From Trametes villosa (taxonomy: Eukaryota > Basidiomycota > Agaricomycetes > Polyporales > Polyporaceae): a stretch of DNA of 64,000 nt. This document shows, piece after piece, positions 33,844-46,326 of the stretch. The stretch is from NCBI GenBank assembly GCA_002964805.2, contig PUDQ02000003.1:1240001-1304000 (forward strand), in the 5' to 3' direction. Position numbers and translations under genes: made by a program. Numbering within the stretch: the stretch's first letter is position 1; each line of letters opens with the position of its first letter. The notes under the pieces are model-generated. The model saw only the letters and a list, made by a program, of their open reading frames with translations, did not search any database and was not told the DNA's origin.

Positions 33844-36446
33844 AGCTGTGATGGAGTAATGAGTACTGGCGTCGAGAATAAACAAAGGCTACCCACTGAA
33901 TAAGGTACCGTTTCAGTAGTTTGGCCTGAAGACGTATGTCTACGCAATTTGCTAAGAGATATTCGGTTTCGGTTACGTCATCTTGAGGATGCGAAGATCG
34001 TGCTCACTGTGTTCCCGTTCAAAGGCTAAGTCAAGCACAGAGTTGGCTCAGCAAGTAAACAGAACTATGGCAGTCAGATTAGCACGGGCCGAGTGAAGTA
34101 AGAGAGGAACGAACCGAGATGCTGGTCCTCAGCTCGTCAGGGGTAATCGGCGAATGCGAGGGCAGGTCTATATATGTTTTCGGTCAGCAGTAGCACTCAT
34201 GCTCAACGCTGGCGGTCTCGTAGCTCCGGCATTCAGTCCACCTGGTGGCAGAGTAAGGCAGGGACATGCAGGACGCTACCATTCCTGACGAATGGTAGGT
34301 GGACGTTGAGTTGACAGATCGACAGGCGGAATAGCCCCGCCCGAGGCAAAGCCGTACCAATCCCAAGTGTGTGGGCCAGCCTAACGAGTTTGGTTCTGTC
34401 TTCTCCCATAGGGGCTGCGCACCGGCTCTCACGGTATCGTAAGTCCGGTGCCCCCTCGGAGAACGGGAAAGTGGTGGGGATCTGCAACGCTGCGGCCGCC
34501 TCCCGGCACCCGGTTCAATCCAGTGCGCAGACACTGCCCGTATACAGCCAGAGCGTTATGTCACGGACGATGACGCTGCACCGCGAGGGCCTTCGAGCCG
34601 GAAGCGTGCCCGGCGTAATCGCGAGTGCCCGCTAGCACTAATGGGTCTAATTGAGGGCAGAAACGTGGTGTCCGTAGTCTGAGTTACGGCACAGATCGAC
34701 ACGTAGTCACCGTGGTGATTACAGAGACGAATATGCAGGCAGAGGCCGGAGACGAGGCTGCGGGTGAAGCTAGCAGAGAGACAAGAGAATCATCAAGCGG
34801 ATAGAGCGTAGACTGAGTGCACAACACGACCTGAAGATGTTAAAGTTAAACAGCACAGAGCTGATTGTATGAATCGGGGGTCGGAAGAGAGACTAAGCGC
34901 CCGCGCTCCGGGGACTCCCTGGGCGCCTGTATCTCGGGTTCGGCCGGTGGGTCCGTACTCACAGGCAAGATTAGTAGCGCTTGAAAGAAGTTTAGGAGAT
35001 ATCTTTGCTGCACTTCACGCTTCGTGAGGGAGCTACCATGTCCCATACAGATGCACATTGAACGGTTTATTTGGGCCTGAAAGCGACGTAAACGAATACG
35101 AGGAACAGTCACCTGACCGCGTCGAGCCGCTTCGGCCGGACAAGCACCGAAATAGGCAAGCCTCCGGCTCGCCACGTCGGCATAAACTGGCACTCCTCTG
35201 AATATCTCTTCCCCTGTCCACTGACCACCGCCAGTCTTATAGCAGGAGGGAATACTGCTTGGTTCCAGCTCAAATCCATTCCTGAAGATGCCTCGCTTTC
35301 AGTTTCCGTCGTAATACAACATAAGCGGGGGAATACGCAAAAAAGCTCGCTTCTCGTTAGGACGCCCGCGTGTGCGAATTATCACTACACTTGGTGCAGT
35401 ACTAAGTCTTCATCCATACGCGATTCAACTCAACCCACTTGACAGCATTGTGTATATCTATACTCTATACTCATACGTCCCGTCTCATGAACTATGGGCG
35501 TTGTTTTTCCGTCAACAGCTCATGTCGTGTATATCCCGATGGAAATCAGGGACATACCGCAAGTACGTACGCGATTTTAGAGACGGACGTTGAAGTCTAG
35601 TGGCTGATCAGTGAAACACAGCCAGATTGTCTTCTGACGGGACATTCGTCATTCCTGAGGCCCCAACACAGAGGGCCGGGAAATACGACGTGGGCCAGCG
35701 GTGCCAATAGCCCCACACTTTCCACTGCATCGGGTGCCACTAGGCACGAGGGAAGCGCGGCGAACGAGTACAGACCTTGTTAGTGCCGCTCTCGTCCCAC
35801 TATAACAAAGCTCTCACCCGTAACTGCTGGTAGGCACGCTTGTCCTGCACAGAAGGAAACATATCTACAAGTCGCAGTCACGAGCGGGCGTCAGGCGGCT
35901 CGCTCACACGGTGGGGCGACGCAACATAACGCATGGACACCGCTGCTTCTCAGCTTCTAATCATCCGCCGCTTCCCGCTGCTGACCACACAGGCTCGCAA
36001 ACACGGACGTAACACGTCCACGGGGCGTGCGCTGGAGCCGTCGCATCAAGCCGCCGAGCAGAAGCCCCCGCAACGAGTGGGCCGACGGCCGCGCCCGGGC
36101 GCGTTCGCTGAATGCCTCCGCGCCCTCGATGTGTCGTGCTCTGTGCTGCCGCCGCCGGCGACGTTCTATGGTCGCTTCCATCCGTGCGCGCAACGGTGCG
36201 GATGACGTTGCGCCTATGGACGAGACCGTGATCATGGGTTCCTCAGCCACATGCGCGCGAAGGGCGCATATGTGCCGGCGGAAGGCGGCATACCCAGGTG
36301 CACCCCGTTCGATGGCCCGTTGAGCTGCCTTGGACCTTCTGCGTGACCCCTCGGCGCGGACATCTTCCGCGTACCATGGGCTATATGCTTATAAGGGGGC
36401 ATCGGACTCGAGGTTGGGATGACGACTTGGAGGTACAGTGCTCGCC
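33844..36446. other. gene-poor region between HET gene 2 and GH92 B
   Basis: About 2.6 kb in which I find no supportable gene. It includes the duplicated upstream block at 34226-34300. The stretches 34650-35930 and 35930-36250 have only short frames on both strands without motifs. The GH92 B promoter is at the right end. Confidence 0.45.
36390..36395 (+). promoter_or_regulatory. TATA-like box of GH92 gene B
   Basis: TATAAG in the context GCTTATAAGGGGGC lies 57 bp upstream of the ATG at 36447. The spacing resembles that of GH92 A. Confidence 0.5.
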
Positions 36447-39400
36447 ATGGTCCGCTTGCTCGCCTCTCTAGTCACCCTTGTGGGTCTCGCATGTGTCTCT
36501 CACTCGGTCGGTGCTCTACCTCGGCCGGGAGTCGACGTGCATACAGGGAAGAGGGCAGACGTGCCCATCCCTGACCCCGCGAGCCATGTCAACCTCTTCA
36601 TAGGAACGACTAGCTCTGGGCATGCCTTCCCAGGTACGTGATTGAGGAATAGCATCAGAGTGACTGACATGCGCCTAACCAATACCCAGGTGTTACCCTG
36701 CCGCACGGGATGGTCAAAACCGGAATCGACACGGACTCGCCAGACAACGTACGTTTACATCCACGCGAGTCGCTTATAGCCATCCTCACAGTCGCTTACA
36801 GCATGCCGGATACGACTCCAACCCCTCCTTCTCGGTGACGGGAATATCTCAGCTGCACGATGATGGAACAGGCGGAGTGGGTAGCGTCTCGCCTCTTACG
36901 TCGAGTTCCTCGCTGACGATGCCCCCCAAGTCTGTTCCGCTGTCGATCTTCAAGCTTTTCCCGTCTCCCCCGTGCGGAGACGACAACCGCTTCGAAGTGT
37001 GCGCATGTGATATCAACTCGCGTAAGGTCCTTCGCAAGACGCTTGCAGACGGTGTGTACCCCCTCATTCCGTGCATACACGACTGTCTGAACGTTTAGGG
37101 TAGGATCTCCCGACGATGCCGCCGAGCCCGGATACTTCTCATCCAACCTTGTGAGTGCCCCGTCGTTCAGTACCGAGGTACGTCCTCACTAACATCGCGA
37201 ACATAGTCAACGGATATTCGTGTCGAGCTTACGGCGACACGTCGCGCTGCCCTGCACCGGCAAGTCCCAGATATCGTTTAGCTCGAGTGCATGTTGCTGA
37301 AGGCTGTCCTTAGTTACACCTTCCCAGCCAGCACCCCCATCCCGCGAATGGTCATCGACGTCACAAACGACGGCCAGCAGAGCAACTCTAACCCGATTGT
37401 GCATATTGACAAGGACACCGGTCGCGTTACGGGTAAGCACCTAGATTGCTATGCTGAAAGACAGCAACCCTTAACTCACCCGATCTCCAGCGGGCTCGAC
37501 GTTTGCGGCGAGCTTCGGACCGGGGACGTACCGCGCGTTCACCTGCGTCGACTTTAAGGGTGATGGGTTCGATTTGGTGTGTATGCGCATATTGGAGTGC
37601 TGTGTCGAACATGTTACTGACGGGCTACGCGTCTTGGTGTGCAGGGAAGTCCCACGGAGTTCGGCACGTACCTGGGCAACTCGCCCATCCAAGGGTTCGT
37701 CGACGGCTTTCAAGAGTACACCAGTGCGCATGTAGCCAGAATATCGGTGTCGCTGTCTGACAAGCCATCAATGTAGACTACCGGAGCGAGCTCGGCGCAC
37801 TGGTAGGCTTCAAGCAGAACGGAGACGGTACACCTTCCTCTCTTCACTGACCCCACCCGCCTCTCGCTGACGCCGGGCTTCTTTCGCAGGCGAGACGAAG
37901 ATCCTCGCGCGCGTCGGCATGTCCTTCATCTCGACCGACCAGGCGTGCAAGAACGCCGAGGCCGAGATCCCTGCGTTTGACTTCGACGGCACCCGCGCGG
38001 CTGCGCGCGCGACGTGGAACGAGCTCCTGGGTCGCGTGCAGGTTGAGACCGAGGGCGTGGACGACGATACGGTCGAGCTGTTCTACTCGTCTCTGTACCG
38101 CACGCATATATCTCCGGCAGACTGTGAGTGATCTTTTGTACAATCAGATGCTTCACATTGTGAGAAGGGAGGAGCGGGGGCTGACCGATCGAGCAGACAC
38201 GGGCGAGAACCCTCTCTGGGACTCGGGCGAGCCGTACTACGACTCGTTCTATTGCAACGTGCGTTGTACCTATTGCTACTCCACGCCTTCTAACTGATCG
38301 TATGGGTTTGGGCGCAAAGTGGGACACGTTCCGTACGCTCTACCCCCTCATGTCTCTGCATGATCCCGAGAACTTCGCGCGCATCGTGCGAGGAATGATC
38401 AACATCCAGCAGCATGAAGGTGTGCCTCTTTCTGTCTTATCAATCTTACCGCGCACTTACGCATTATGAAATACTAAGGCTGGCTTCCGGAGTGCCGCGG
38501 TGCGACTGCAAAGCAGTGGATGCAGGGCGGCAGTGGTACGCGCGCTTTGATTCGTCTGGGCATGCTGTGAAGCTCATCTCGTCTCACCAAGACGGCGATC
38601 CTATTCTTGGGGAGTTCTTCGTCAAGTGAGCGTGTTCCGGCGTAGACCCAGTCAGAGCGCTCACAGTTACTTCCTTCCACATTCGTACTTTAGATTTGCC
38701 GACCAAGCCGAGGCGCTGCAAGTCTCCGCCGACGCGTTGTACAAAGCTCTACTCGCAGACGCCGAGGACCAGCCTCCGGACTGGAACCTGCAAGGCCGCC
38801 AAGTGAACGTTTGGAAGCAGTTCGGCTACATCCCTCAAGACTTGATTGAGCCTGGAGGCGCAAACACCAAGCAAGTCTCAAGGGCGCTCGAGGTACGGTG
38901 GATGCTGGGGATGGGAGATAACCGCTGACTGTCAGTGGCGTAGTATGCGTTTGGAGACTTCGCCATCTCGCAAGTGGCCAAGGCATTGAACAAGACCGAT
39001 GACGGGCAGAAGGTAGGTATTGCCTGAGTTGCTCGCTGAGCTTGGTTTAATCACGTATCCGATCGCAGTACGCGAAGCGTGCGGGCAACTTCGTCAACGT
39101 CTGGAACCCCAACGTCACTGTTACCGGAAACACCTCGATTGTGGGCATGGTGCAAGTGCGTACATAACCCTCGTTTCTACAAGTATTTAGCTCCTGACCA
39201 ACAATTCTTGCCGTCGTAGCCACGCTTCGTGAACGGAAGCTTCGGCTTCACGGATCCGTCGCACTGCAGCCCGAACGACCACAGCGGGCAGAACTGCTTC
39301 CTGTTCAACACAAATTTGGACGGATTCTACGAGTCCTCACCCGTCGTGGTATGTCTGCTACTACATACCCATTGTTGATGCCGCTTGACGCGTCTGGTGA

Positions 39401-40201
39401 CAGTACTCGCAATTTGTACCCCAAGACACGGCGAAGTTGATCGAGCTGCAAGGTGGCGCGGATAAGTTCGTTGCTCGCCTGGACTTCATCTTCGACCAGG
39501 TACGCGATTCCTCAGCCCGTACTCGAAATACGAATAAACCCGAATATTGTGCAGAACTTCTTCGACTCGACGGACGAGCCGTCGCAGCAAATCCCGTTCA
39601 TGTACCACTACGCGAACAAGCCCGGCCACAGCACGCAGCGCTCGCGGCAGGTGCTCGCGCAGCACTTCAGCACCGCAACGAACGGGCTCCCCGGGAACGA
39701 CGGTATGCCCCTTTTCCTCCCCCTCTGTCCCGCCTCTCGCTGAGTGTGAAACGCCAGACTCGGGCGCAATGGCGAGCTACGTCGCGTTCTTCCTCGCGGG
39801 GCTGTACCCGGTGCCCGCGACGAAGCAGTACCTGCTCTCCTCGCCGTTCTTCCCCCAGATCTCGTTCTTCAACCCCGCATTCAACTCTACCACTACGATC
39901 ATCGCCAAGAACTTTGCGGGTAACCCCGGGGACGGCACCGGGGGCACCGTCTTCGTGCAGGTACGTTTCCGAGCCTCCCACTTGCGTTCGGGGCGTTGGT
40001 TGAGAATCGTTTGTTTGCTATTTGCTGCAGAACGTGACGATCGACGGCCAGCCGGCGAAGTCGAACTGCTTCCTGGAGTGGGACGTCTTCCAGAAAGGCG
40101 CGACTGTCGAGCTCACCCTCTCAGACGACATCGATGTCTCATGCGGAGACGGAGCGGGCGCTCTCCCGCCGTCGCTCTCTACCGGAGGGTTCGACGTTTG
40201 A
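36447..40201 (+). CDS. GH92 alpha-mannosidase B, secreted
   Basis: This is a paralog of GH92 A and is expected to remove alpha-linked mannose from glycoproteins outside the cell. The ATG at 36447 starts a leader (MVRLLASLVTLVGLACVSHS), a short prosequence with KR, and PASHVNLFIGTTSSGHAFPG. Further exons give LPHGMVKTGIDTDSPDN, IRVELTATRRAALHRYTFP, VMGLGAKWDTFRTLYPLMSL, GEFFVKFADQAEALQVSA, DEPSQQIPFMYHYANKPG and GLPGNDDSGAMASYVAFFLA, ending ALPPSLSTGGFDV. At 37260-37313 the intron within LHRYTFP begins GCAAGT instead of GT, a typical fungal GC-AG intron. More than fifteen short introns are present. No disabling change was seen. It converges on the short-chain dehydrogenase, with 219 bp between their stops. 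Confidence 0.88.
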
Positions 40202-40420
40202 ATGATTCAAGGGGAGGGTACGCGGGGACCGTGACGAATTCGAGATGAGAACACTGTAGTCTGCATGTAGTTGGACTATTATCTGGGTCGTCCGTGCTGT
40301 ATGTATAATAAACGAAAGGTACACACATTGCGTACAAGGGAACAACATCTACGAATGCAATGTCTGCAGGCTTGAGCGCCTTTAATCACGCACGAGCAAC
40401 GCCTGTACACACCCTGAATC

Positions 40421-41929
40421 TCAACCTGAGCTCTCCCCACTGTCATACAGATCATCCTCGACGAACGAACGCCAGCCGGGCATAGACGGCGCCAACTCCT
40501 TCGAGAGACCCACACGACCGGTGCCGTTGACGATCTCGAAGCACTCTGTTTGGGCGGCTAGCCAGTCCCATAGCGTCTCCCCGGCGCATCGATCTGTCAG
40601 CCCTACTGGGATGTCTTGCGCGCGCCCCCTGGGGCCGAGGAGCTGAATAAAAGAGTGAGCTTGTCACGACAGGGGCATATGAGATCGGAACGCCTACCTT
40701 CCCGTTCATATGAATGGCGTGTGGTGCGGTTGCAGCGAAGAGAGGAGTGACGACGCCCTTCGAGACGTCTTGCGAAAGCATATTCTATGCGACTCTGACG
40801 TGAGCAGCTTTGAATCGTAGGAGAGGGGAGGGTGCTTACCCATATGGCAGTGCCGACACCCTTGGTGTGCCTCGTAATTTCGGTGTATACGTTTCCTACG
40901 CAGAACCTTCCTTCGGACATGGCTCTTCCGTTGAGGTAAAGGGGCTGCTACATACCTGGGTTAACCGCGATCGAGACAATGCCTTGGTTGGCGTACTGGT
41001 CGGCCAACTCCGTCGCCAGCAACAAGCTTCCCTATTCACGCCCTATCAGCACCCCGTGTAGCATCACTCCAAACCGAGCCTCACCAACTTCGACTGTTGG
41101 TACAGCTGCGCGACCCTCCGCTTCTTCCGCACAGGTCCGTCCATGAGCGTCGTGTAGTCGATCCGGCACGCAGCCGGAAGCGCACACGTGTAGTGGAGGA
41201 TGCGCACTTTGTCCACGTGCGCGATCGCCTGCGCGGTCGCGAGGAGGACGGGGAGGAGGAGGCGTGTCAGGTAGAAGTGGCCGAGAACGTTCACGCCGAA
41301 CTGGAGGTCGTAGCGTTGGCGCGTGAGAAGTGTGGCTGGCGGGCACATCACACCCCTACAGGGCGGTAAGTATGGTACAACGTGAGGTAGCCGAGGCGGT
41401 ATGGAGAAGCGACGTACGCGTTGTTGATGAGGACATGAAGGTGTTTCTCGCGTCTGGGTAGCCCACAATCACTACGTGAGCGGTTGCCAAAGTCGAGGAC
41501 GGAAAGCACGTACCGCATGAACTCAAGTGCCGCTCTTCGCACAGAGTGCAAATCTGAGAGATCAAGCGGCAGGACATGGATTGCCTCCGATATCCGTCGG
41601 AGCCGGTCAGCAGCCTCCTGTCCGCGTTCTCGATCCCGACTTGTAATGTATACTGTCGCATTTCGCCTCAGGAGAGCCTAGATCGTCAAAGAATGGGCTC
41701 CAGATATCCTAAATGTACCTCGCTCCGAACGTACCTTGGCTGTCGCGAAGCCTTGATTGAAGCGCAGGCGCGTCAGCTCTGTGCCTCGATGACGTTAAGG
41801 CATAGTATGCGTACCTAGTCCTGTGTTGCCTCCAGTAATGAGGAATACCTTCCCCGTCTGATCGGGCATATCGTCGACGGACCAGTCCCGCTGTTGCTGC
41901 GGGACGCGTGAACTCCAACTGCTAGCCAT
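40421..41929 (-). CDS. short-chain dehydrogenase/reductase (SDR)
   Basis: This is an NAD(P)-dependent oxidoreductase of the classical/extended SDR type often annotated near retinol dehydrogenase-like proteins. The substrate is unknown. The minus-strand ATG at 41929 reads [17 protein letters not shown] and then the Rossmann motif TGGNTGLG across the first intron. Further exons give LHVLINNA (NNAG-like motif), [20 protein letters not shown], the catalytic segment with YQQSK (Y-x3-K), [20 protein letters not shown], a short [12 protein letters not shown] exon, and [13 protein letters not shown]. The protein ends LYDSGESSG at 40421. The usual Ser-Ser before the active Tyr is replaced by HYTCALPA, so the catalytic serine is not obvious. 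About seven introns of 50-60 nt are needed, and the frame stays consistent across those I followed. Confidence 0.78.
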
Positions 41930-43309
41930 TATGGTTCACCTGGTAGAGTGAGAGACAAAGGGATGGTGGTCGTGGTTTTGGGCTGACAGTGTTAGTTCAC
42001 TGCGGTATCCGCCTTGACGCTGCGATGTGCTGTCCGCAGGGTCAGCAGCGGCGATATCTCGCCGCAGTAGCGCTGTCGATACGGACAGAGGCCGAAGCGT
42101 GTGGACGCCACTTCGGGCATGCCTGCTCGGAAGGCACGAACACTCCTATGTTTTGCGCGCGCTGGATGGGCGCAACGTAGAAACAAGCCATGCACTTCGG
42201 CCGGCTATGCACTCGGCGGCATGCCCCTAGTCATGCCCCTGCGCCCAAAGCCGGCATTCCCTAATGATCGACAAGTGAGTATTGGGTCGTATAGTGGCTC
42301 AGGGTATGTAACTTACCTGATAGGAGGTGATGTCTTGGGCCTCAACCATGTCGCCAACCTGCATCATTTGCACAACGATCCACTCAAGGAATTCTTGCTC
42401 AGAGAACGACGCAGTGCACAAATCGGGAGATAGTCAAGATCGTGTGCCATCCTCAGGCGTCGCTCACAGACAAGGCTATACCTATCGGCGGTGGAAAGGA
42501 CGCGCTCATGGCGATGGGTGATGGTGAATATCAAGTTGTGAGCGGTGTCGTCCGCCAAGAGCAGCGGGGTGGCTTCGGAGCGCCTAACGAGCGCCTACCA
42601 CCTCTGCCTCCAACCTCCATGATCATCTGAAAACATATGTTACGTGTCTTCTGCGACTGAAGTACTCCAGAGACTCACTTGCGTCAGGATTCATCCGGTC
42701 TTCACTGCTATGTCAAGGTACGCATCCGCTCAGCGTCGCATGTCCTGTGCTCTGATGGGGCGGCAGCTGACCACTGGCCTTCTGGCGACCCCGTCTTTCC
42801 CACCACTAGCACAATTGCGCGATTGCTCAGTTACGGCACACGAGGCTCGGGGGCAGCGGACACGAACATCACCGCCTCTTCTGTATAGCAGCTGGACGCT
42901 AGCTCCGGCGTCGGCGGTGCCCTTCCGGGGCTCTGCGATTCTGAGTCTCGGAATTGTGAGTTGCGCGCAGCAGCACTCAAATTCAGCGTCACCTCAGCCC
43001 GGCGGTGCCAGGGCCCGATGTTACGTTCACAGGCGTTCAGCATGCGCAACCCATCTTCTCCGCCCAGGGCCGGGGCTGATGCTGGTTACTACCGGGCGTT
43101 GGCCGCGTATTGCCTTCTCAGGAGGAAGCCAGGGACAACACGTATATGATGGCTGGCGATCTCGGCCCTCGAGACCCCATCCCTTGACCTCTCTCTCGTA
43201 CATCGGTCCAGAGGGGCCCACCCTTCTTTCGCCGGCATCTCTCTCTTTCTTTCTGCTGGCCGACACTTGTTAACTTGTTCTTACGAGCTTTTACTTCATT
43301 TGACTTGCG
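41930..43309. other. intergenic region with a minus-strand coding remnant
   Basis: Most of this stretch shows nothing. On the minus strand, about 42600-42231 reads as coding: RSEATPLLLADDTAHNLIF, then FLEWIVVQMMQVGDMVEAQD and, after a clean 56-nt intron (42261-42316), GMPALGAGA and a stop at 42231. The upstream exons could not be joined, so it may be the 3' end of an unrecognised gene or a relic. Confidence 0.35.
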
Positions 43310-45442
43310 ATGCACGCAAATCGCTGGCATGCGCTGAACCTTCTTGTATGGACTGCGCTCGTCTCCGCCTCGTCTCTTCCTGTCCGGGCACCCTCCAAGA
43401 AGGGCGGTATCACCCTTCCATTCATTAAACATGCGCACAAGCTAGCTGGAAGAGATGGAAGTGACGGGGATGTGGTGGGTGGGACCGTAGGTCTGGGCGA
43501 CCACCAAGATCTGTGAGTACTTCTGCGCCAATCCGTTACCATCCCACAGAGCTCACGATCGCCACAGTTTCTACAGCGTCGCTATAACAGTCGGCACCAC
43601 TAACACTCCCGTGAATCTCGGTACGTGCCGCGCTCCTACAGTCGACCCCGGAACGCCCCACACCCATGGTCTCACCACCATCTCGGAACAGACACCGGAT
43701 CGGCGGATCTGTGGGTCCGGACCGCGGCGTGCCAAACGTCGCTGTGCCAGCAGTCGGTCGCGCCGCCGTACGACGACTCGAAGACCTTCCAGGCGAGCGG
43801 CGGGGATGTCAACCTTACCTTCGGAGACTCGATCACTGGGACGCATGCGAGCGGTCCCGTCGGGCGCGACACCGTCACGCTCGCGGGGCTGGTGATGGAC
43901 AGGCAGACCCTGGCGGCGGTAAACGATACGGACAACTTCGCGGTTTCGAATGGCGGGTCTGGGGTGCTCGGACTTGGGTTTCCCGCTCAAAGGTACGCAC
44001 TGTGAGCAGTATGTGCAAACTGGTGTTGATTTGCTCGAGCTCAGTTTCGTTCAGGCGGCGGTATTGAATGCCGAGGTATGTCCACTGTGTTCAAGGCGGA
44101 AAAGACGACAGCACTCACATGCGCGTTCGTGCAGAACAAGGGATTCACCATCGACACATTCATCGAGTAAACGAACAGCTCCGGCCCTGTTGTTCCTCGC
44201 CTCGTCTTGTCCGACGCCATTGATGAGCCTCTCTTCTCGGTACGTCATGTGTCCGCATAGAGGTTTCGCTCTCACTCACCATACGACCGCAGATCACGCT
44301 GCAACGCGATACCATCGACGTTTCGGGCGAAGGGCAGATCACCATCGGACAACTGCCAGATGGCGTCGACAACTCCAGCCTTACTTGGGTCCCGGTTCGG
44401 CTGTACAACCCCAGCGACGGCGGTCTGTCGCCTCCGACATTCGCTCCTAACGAGGTGTACCCTCTGTGAGTGCAATACATTTCATCTACAGACAAGTCTG
44501 ACGCGACTGCGCTCCATAGTCGCTGGGAGGTCGAGCTGGATGGTGTGTTCCTCGATGGCAATAAGCTGGCAGACTCTACCCAGCAGGCAGACGGTATACC
44601 GAACCCCTCCCTATCTGCCCTCATCGACACTGTGAGTAACACCTCGCGCGCATATCTATCCTAGTGCTCACCGCACTGCCTACGCAGGGCAACTCTCTCC
44701 TCCGCGGCCCCACCGACGTCGTGAACGGCATCCTCTCCTCCGTCTCCTCCGCCTTCGCCGCGAACCCGTCCGCAGCGCCGCTCGTGCCCTGCAGCACCCC
44801 GCACACGCTCGCCTTCCAGATCGGCGGCGTCCGCTTCCCCGTCGACCCGCGCGACTTCATCTCCCAAGCGCCCAGCGCGAACGGGCAGGCGCAGTGCACC
44901 GCGGGCGCGGTCGTGGGCACGGACGCGCCGCGCTCCGGCGCGCTCTTCAGCTGGAACCTCGGCGACCCGTTCCTGAAGAGCAATTTGGTGGTGTTCTACT
45001 ATGGGAACCTGACGCATCCGTCGGTGGACCCGCCACGGATGGGGTTCAAGTCGCTCGTGCCGGGGAACGCGGATGAGTTGTTGGACGATGCGGTGGATGA
45101 TGCGCAGAAGGCGGGCGGGAACTTCGAGAGTAAACGGGTTGCGTGTTGGGTATGGACGTGCGCTAACGCTTTTCTTTCGCAGGCACGTCTGATGCTGCGC
45201 CGACGGCGAGCAGCCTCATCCGCGAGGGCGCGACGGGGAGCGCTGCGAAGGCAACCGGGACGCGCACGGCGAATGGCCCCGCTGCCACGCCAACGTCGCC
45301 TTCCGGCGCATCGGGGTCTTCTGCTACTGGCACAGCGAAGCCTAATGCTGCGTCAGCGTTGTGCAGTATACCTCGGGGCAGCGGCGTCCTGAACGCTCTG
45401 TTCCTGCTGGCGCTGTCGGAGTCGCTGCTCTGCATGCAGTGA
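43310..45442 (+). CDS. pepsin-like aspartic protease 1, secreted with probable GPI tail
   Basis: This family A1 endopeptidase is active at acid pH outside the cell or at the wall. The ATG at 43310 (MHANRWHALNLLVWTALVSA) gives a signal peptide, then a short propeptide (VRAPSKKGGITLPFIK). The first catalytic motif DTGSADLWV is assembled over an intron. The flap region and GVLGLGFPAQR follow. The second catalytic motif is LIDTGNSLLRGP, also split by an intron. The C-terminal body ends FLKSNLVVFYYGNLTHPSVD. After one more intron a Ser/Thr/Ala-rich stalk leads to a hydrophobic end (VLNALFLLALSESLLCMQ) that resembles a GPI-anchor signal. Both catalytic aspartates are present. A diverged copy lies at 47707, with a DUF6593 gene on the opposite strand between them. 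Confidence 0.85.
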
Positions 45443-45673
45443 TTCTCGACGTTCAGCTCTGTACGTGGGTTTGTTGTCGATCTCCTGTTGTCGATGCTTG
45501 CTTTGAGAACATTGCTCCTTATTATATTTACATGACATTCGTTATGCTCAGGGACTCTGGACGTCAGTTCCGTTATACAACGACGGTAGTATACCCGCAT
45601 ATCAGGATACCCTACACCTATGGACGACGTATGTAGCCCAGGCGAATCACTGCTGCGCCGCGTCTTGACATGG

Positions 45674-46326
45674 CTACCCTCCGGGACTCCTCTCCTGCCG
45701 TCTCATCGTCATCTCGCAGAGTGCGAAGGACAACACGATGGTCTCCAAGATCGGAAGCCCGTCTGGGGACACGTCGATGTTCAGCCGCGACTTCGGCGAC
45801 GATGAGAATAGCTTCGTGCGGCTGCGCTCCCCTCGCGCGACTACCTGTCCCGTCTGGCAATCGGTGAGCTATATCATGTGCACATATCGAGCTGAGTCAA
45901 CTGCTGAAGCATCCCAACTAGTGCCACTGTTGGCGACGCACCGTGTAGTCGGCCCCGCTCTTCAAGTTCCACTCATACGACCTCCCGTTTGGCGCGACAA
46001 AGGTGCGGCTCCTAGAGATGCCCTCCAGTCAGTGCGCTTGTTAGGCATAGGAGAGATGGTGACTCCACACACATCACGAGGTAGCTCTTGCTTACAAGCC
46101 AGTCCGACACCTTCATCGTCTGCCCCTGGTAGGTCACCTCCTCGTACTGCATCAAATGTGTCTGGCGAGTCGCGGCTACCCGACCTTGCGCGTCCCGCAT
46201 CGTCGTGGTTGCATGGCCAAACAGTTGCTGACCGGTGGGGGTGGAAAACTCGTACAAGCGCTGCCCGGTGGCATTGTCGAAGACGATTGAGTCGACGGGG
46301 TTGTCGGTGGAGAAGCCGATGTTCAT
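45674..46326 (-). CDS. DUF6593-type protein
   Basis: A small protein of roughly 170 residues resembles the basidiomycete DUF6593 family, whose function is unknown. The minus-strand ATG at 46326 opens MNIGFSTDNPVDSIVFDNAT, a beta-rich segment with LYEFSTPTGQQLFGHATTT. After YQGQTMKVSDWL an intron of about 57 nt leads in phase to RTFVAPNGRSYEWNLKSG. A second intron leads to the last exon (RGERSRTKLFSSSPKSRLNI), ending LCEMTMRRQERSPGG at 45674. The order of these blocks matches the family. It sits between the two aspartic proteases in opposite orientation; no functional link is evident. Confidence 0.6.
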
